From positions 104,052 to 168,051 of the forward strand of contig JAPSLB010000002.1 of the NCBI GenBank assembly GCA_031181145.1: a stretch of DNA of 64,000 nucleotides, given 5' to 3'. Under the pieces are notes generated by a model, which ran no database searches, was not told where the DNA came from, and worked only from the letters and a program-made list of their open reading frames with translations. The translations under genes and the position numbers were made by a program. This document shows, in pieces, positions 62,608 through 64,000 of this stretch. Every line of letters begins with the position of its first letter. The stretch's first letter is position 1. Source of the DNA: Microvirga sp. (GTDB lineage Bacteria > Pseudomonadota > Alphaproteobacteria > Rhizobiales > Beijerinckiaceae).

Positions 62608-62827
62608 GGGCGTCACGGCCATCCCTGCCCTCGTACACGCCGTAGAGCAACCGCCCACGAAACCTGCGCCGGGGGAGGAGAATCACCTCCTTCACGAGCC
62701 GCACGAGAAGGGAGGCAAGGCCCAGAAGCGTCAGCGGCACGGCGATGAGCCAGAGCATTTGAATCCATTCGGACGACATGTGGAACTTGCTGAGCCAGTC
62801 GGCCCATGCGGAATACGGCTGATGCAT
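62498..62827 (-). CDS. Small membrane protein, conserved hypothetical
   Basis: A 109-residue protein. The first 60 residues look real: HQPYSAWADWLSKFHMSSEW then one strong helix (IQMLWLIAVPLTLLGLASLLVRLV) and a basic stretch LLPRRRFRGRLLYGVYEG. The ATG at 62827 has GGGAG six bases upstream. The last 35 residues, encoded antisense to the MpaB gene end, are low in character, so the true end may be earlier in relatives or a frameshift may have lengthened this one. Function unknown. Confidence 0.55.
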   Translation of the reverse strand: MHQPYSAWADWLSKFHMSSEWIQMLWLIAVPLTLLGLASLLVRLVKEVILLPRRRFRGRLLYGVYEGRDGRDALIRDRDNHPAIPGGGRIAQRGMTAGPAGRWPGPWRG

Positions 62828-62849
62828 CCCCAACTCCCTCGGTTGATGC

Positions 62850-62872
62850 GACCACCAGCACCGCTGGTGGTC
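62850..62872. promoter_or_regulatory. Perfect 10-bp hairpin with 3-nt loop
   Basis: GACCACCAGC (62850-62859), loop ACC, GCTGGTGGTC (62863-62872). No T-tract follows on either strand, so it is not a standard terminator. It lies 23 nt upstream of the small membrane protein's start (minus strand), in its likely promoter or leader. Confidence 0.5.
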
Positions 62873-63070
62873 GGGGAGTTGACAAGCCGCCTGTAGACGA
62901 CCGCGATGACCTTTAGGCTTTCGCCCTGGACATGCGCCATCGCCTCCCCGACCGTAAGGTGGGAAGGCATCGTTGACGGCCGATACCGGCCGCTACAGGA
63001 GGGGTTACCTCGTCACCGGGGTGAGGGGTCAATGGGGTCGCGACATCCTCGGCAGGTTCCCCGCCGTCCT

Positions 63071-63150
63071 CGTCACGGCCCGACCATCCTGATCGGATGA
63101 GCGCGGCGCTTTATGAAAGCGGGATCACCGGCACAAGGCCCGTGATGAAG
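63071..63150 (-). repeat. Dispersed intergenic repeat, family A (inverted full copy)
   Basis: On the minus strand it begins CTTCATCACGGGCCTTGTGC, continues CGGTGATCCCGC, and ends GATGGTCGGGCCGTGACG. The two-ended layout equals copies at 23970 and 47532, here reversed. Confidence 0.75.
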
Positions 63151-63190
63151 TTGGGAGGACGAGATGCCTTCGGTCGGGCATGCCGAAAAG

Positions 63191-63222
63191 CGTAAAAGCC
63201 CGCCGGATGGCGGGCTTTTACG
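63191..63222 (-). terminator. Rho-independent terminator downstream of secA
   Basis: CGTAAAAGCCCGCC (63191-63204) and GGCGGGCTTTTACG (63209-63222) pair perfectly over 14 bp with loop GGAT. On the minus strand the T-rich 3' side continues into CTTTTC. It is 11 nt after the secA stop. Confidence 0.88.
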
Positions 63223-63232
63223 ATGTCTTGCG

Positions 63233-64000
63233 TCAAGCCACCAACTGGCCGTGGCAGTGCTTGAACTTCTTGCCCGATCCGCAGGGGCAGGGCTCGTTAC
63301 GGCTGACCCGGCCCCAGGTGGAGGGGTCGTTGGGGTCGCGCTGGGCGCCAGTCGCCGGGTTGACGGACGTCGCAGCGAAGCCCTGGGGGCCGCCCTGGCC
63401 GAAGGCCGCGCCCTGGGGCATGTCGAACTCGTTCTCGCCGGTGGCGGGGTCGAGATGCTGCGGGAACATGGGCGGCAACGGCTGCGCCTCGGGCTGCTGG
63501 AACACCACCTGGATGCGCATGAGCTGGCCGGTCACCTGCTCGCGCAGGTGGGCGATCATGGTGTTGAACAGCTCGAAGGCTTCCGACTTGTATTCGTTGA
63601 GGGGATCGCGCTGGGCGAGGCCGCGCCAGCCGATCACCTGCCGCAGGTGGTCGAGGGTCACCAGGTGCTCGCGCCAGAGGTGGTCGAGGCTCTGCAGCAG
63701 AACCTGCTTCTCCACGTAGTTCATCACCTCGGACGAATTCGCCTCCACGCGCTGCGCATAAGCCTCGTCGGCGGCCTTGGTGATGCGCTCGCGGATCTCG
63801 TCGTCCGCGATGCCCTCCTCCTTCGCCCATTCCTCGACCGGCAGGTCGAGGTTGAGGAAGTTGGTCACGTTCTCCTTGAGGCCCTGGACGTCCCACTGCT
63901 CCGCATAGGCGTTCTCGGGGATGGCGCGGGCGACGATGTCCTCGATCACGCCGTGGCGCATGTCGTCGATGATCTCGCGCACGCTCTCCTGCGCCATGAA
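63233..64000 (-). CDS. secA: Preprotein translocase ATPase SecA, C-terminal part (5' end outside window)
   Basis: The last 256 or so codons of secA; the gene runs off the right edge. Visible are the helical scaffold/wing region ([20 protein letters not shown], then [40 protein letters not shown]) and, after a proline/glutamine-rich linker, the C-terminal zinc and SecB-binding motif [16 protein letters not shown]. SecA drives protein export through SecYEG. The ATG at 63997 is internal and not the true start. A terminator follows the stop. Confidence 0.97.
   Translation of the reverse strand, partial: FMAQESVREIIDDMRHGVIEDIVARAIPENAYAEQWDVQGLKENVTNFLNLDLPVEEWAKEEGIADDEIRERITKAADEAYAQRVEANSSEVMNYVEKQVLLQSLDHLWREHLVTLDHLRQVIGWRGLAQRDPLNEYKSEAFELFNTMIAHLREQVTGQLMRIQVVFQQPEAQPLPPMFPQHLDPATGENEFDMPQGAAFGQGGPQGFAATSVNPATGAQRDPNDPSTWGRVSRNEPCPCGSGKKFKHCHGQLVA

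Larger units (their letters stand above)
62828..63232. other. Gene-free 405-bp region between the small membrane protein and secA
   Basis: No convincing gene. It holds a 10-bp perfect hairpin (62850-62872), a family A repeat (63071-63150) and the secA terminator (63191-63222). A GGCCGATACCGGCC palindrome-like stretch lies near 62977-62990. Confidence 0.7.

Overview
This window is GC-rich chromosomal DNA from an alphaproteobacterium of the Hyphomicrobiales (Rhizobiales). Gene content and protein style point to the Methylobacteriaceae, with Microvirga-like organisms a good guess. The supporting genes are phaR/phaA/phaB beside rpmF, mtgA and a polyprenyl synthase; accA followed by a YafK-type L,D-transpeptidase and secA; a TPP-riboswitch thiBPQ operon; the gloB/methyltransferase divergent pair; and Rhizobiales-type dispersed intergenic repeats. 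The genus is inference. No tRNA, rRNA, transposase, phage gene or CRISPR array was seen, and bases 1-155 hold no gene I can support.

Layout. 0.2-5.3 kb: a YegD-type Hsp70 ATPase, Tex, and a sarcosine/N-methyltryptophan oxidase-like flavoprotein. 5.4-8.9 kb: TPP riboswitch and thiBPQ thiamine importer. 9.1-21.9 kb: an amino-sugar and peptidoglycan-recycling island. It holds a BadF-type kinase, a GntR regulator, NagB-II, NagA, a GNAT enzyme, a peptide-type ABC importer without its ATPases, AnmK, a beta-lactamase-family hydrolase, MurQ, a second BadF kinase and a PfkB kinase. 22-25.2 kb: prfC, a very small gene whose ribosome-binding site matches the whole 16S rRNA 3' tail, and an aspartoacylase-family deacylase. 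25.4-31.2 kb: a compact otsA-otsB-GH15-glk operon in which OtsA carries a membrane-sensor-like N-terminus. 31.4-34.5 kb: a type I secretion ATPase/adaptor pair with no visible substrate gene, preceded by an AT-rich intergenic region. 35.1-38.8 kb: cytochrome bd-type oxidase (cydAB plus a DUF2474-like protein) and an MBL-fold hydrolase. 38.8-47.4 kb: a mix including topoisomerase IB, a SemiSWEET, a glycosyltransferase, a small methyltransferase, ispG, kup and a DMT exporter. 47.6-55.4 kb: polyprenyl synthase, mtgA, rpmF, a degenerate PAS-GGDEF-EAL protein, phaR, phaA, phaB and an SDR. 55.5-64 kb: DMT exporter, GNAT, gloB, methyltransferase, accA, L,D-transpeptidase, an MpaB-type oxygenase, a small membrane protein and the 3' part of secA.

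How the genes work together. The island at 9-22 kb encodes a nearly complete route from anhydro-MurNAc and GlcNAc to fructose-6-phosphate: AnmK, MurQ, NagA, NagB-II, plus sugar kinases. It probably sits under the GntR protein at 9973, and TGGTC-rich elements occur upstream of three of its transcription units. The trehalose operon pairs synthesis (OtsA, OtsB) with a GH15 hydrolase and glucokinase, which could recycle the sugar to glucose-6-phosphate. The pha genes make and regulate the PHB precursor, with a strong terminator between phaA and phaB.

Starts were chosen from ribosome-binding sites, overlaps with neighbours and family N-termini. Functions were assigned by reading motifs by eye, without database searches.
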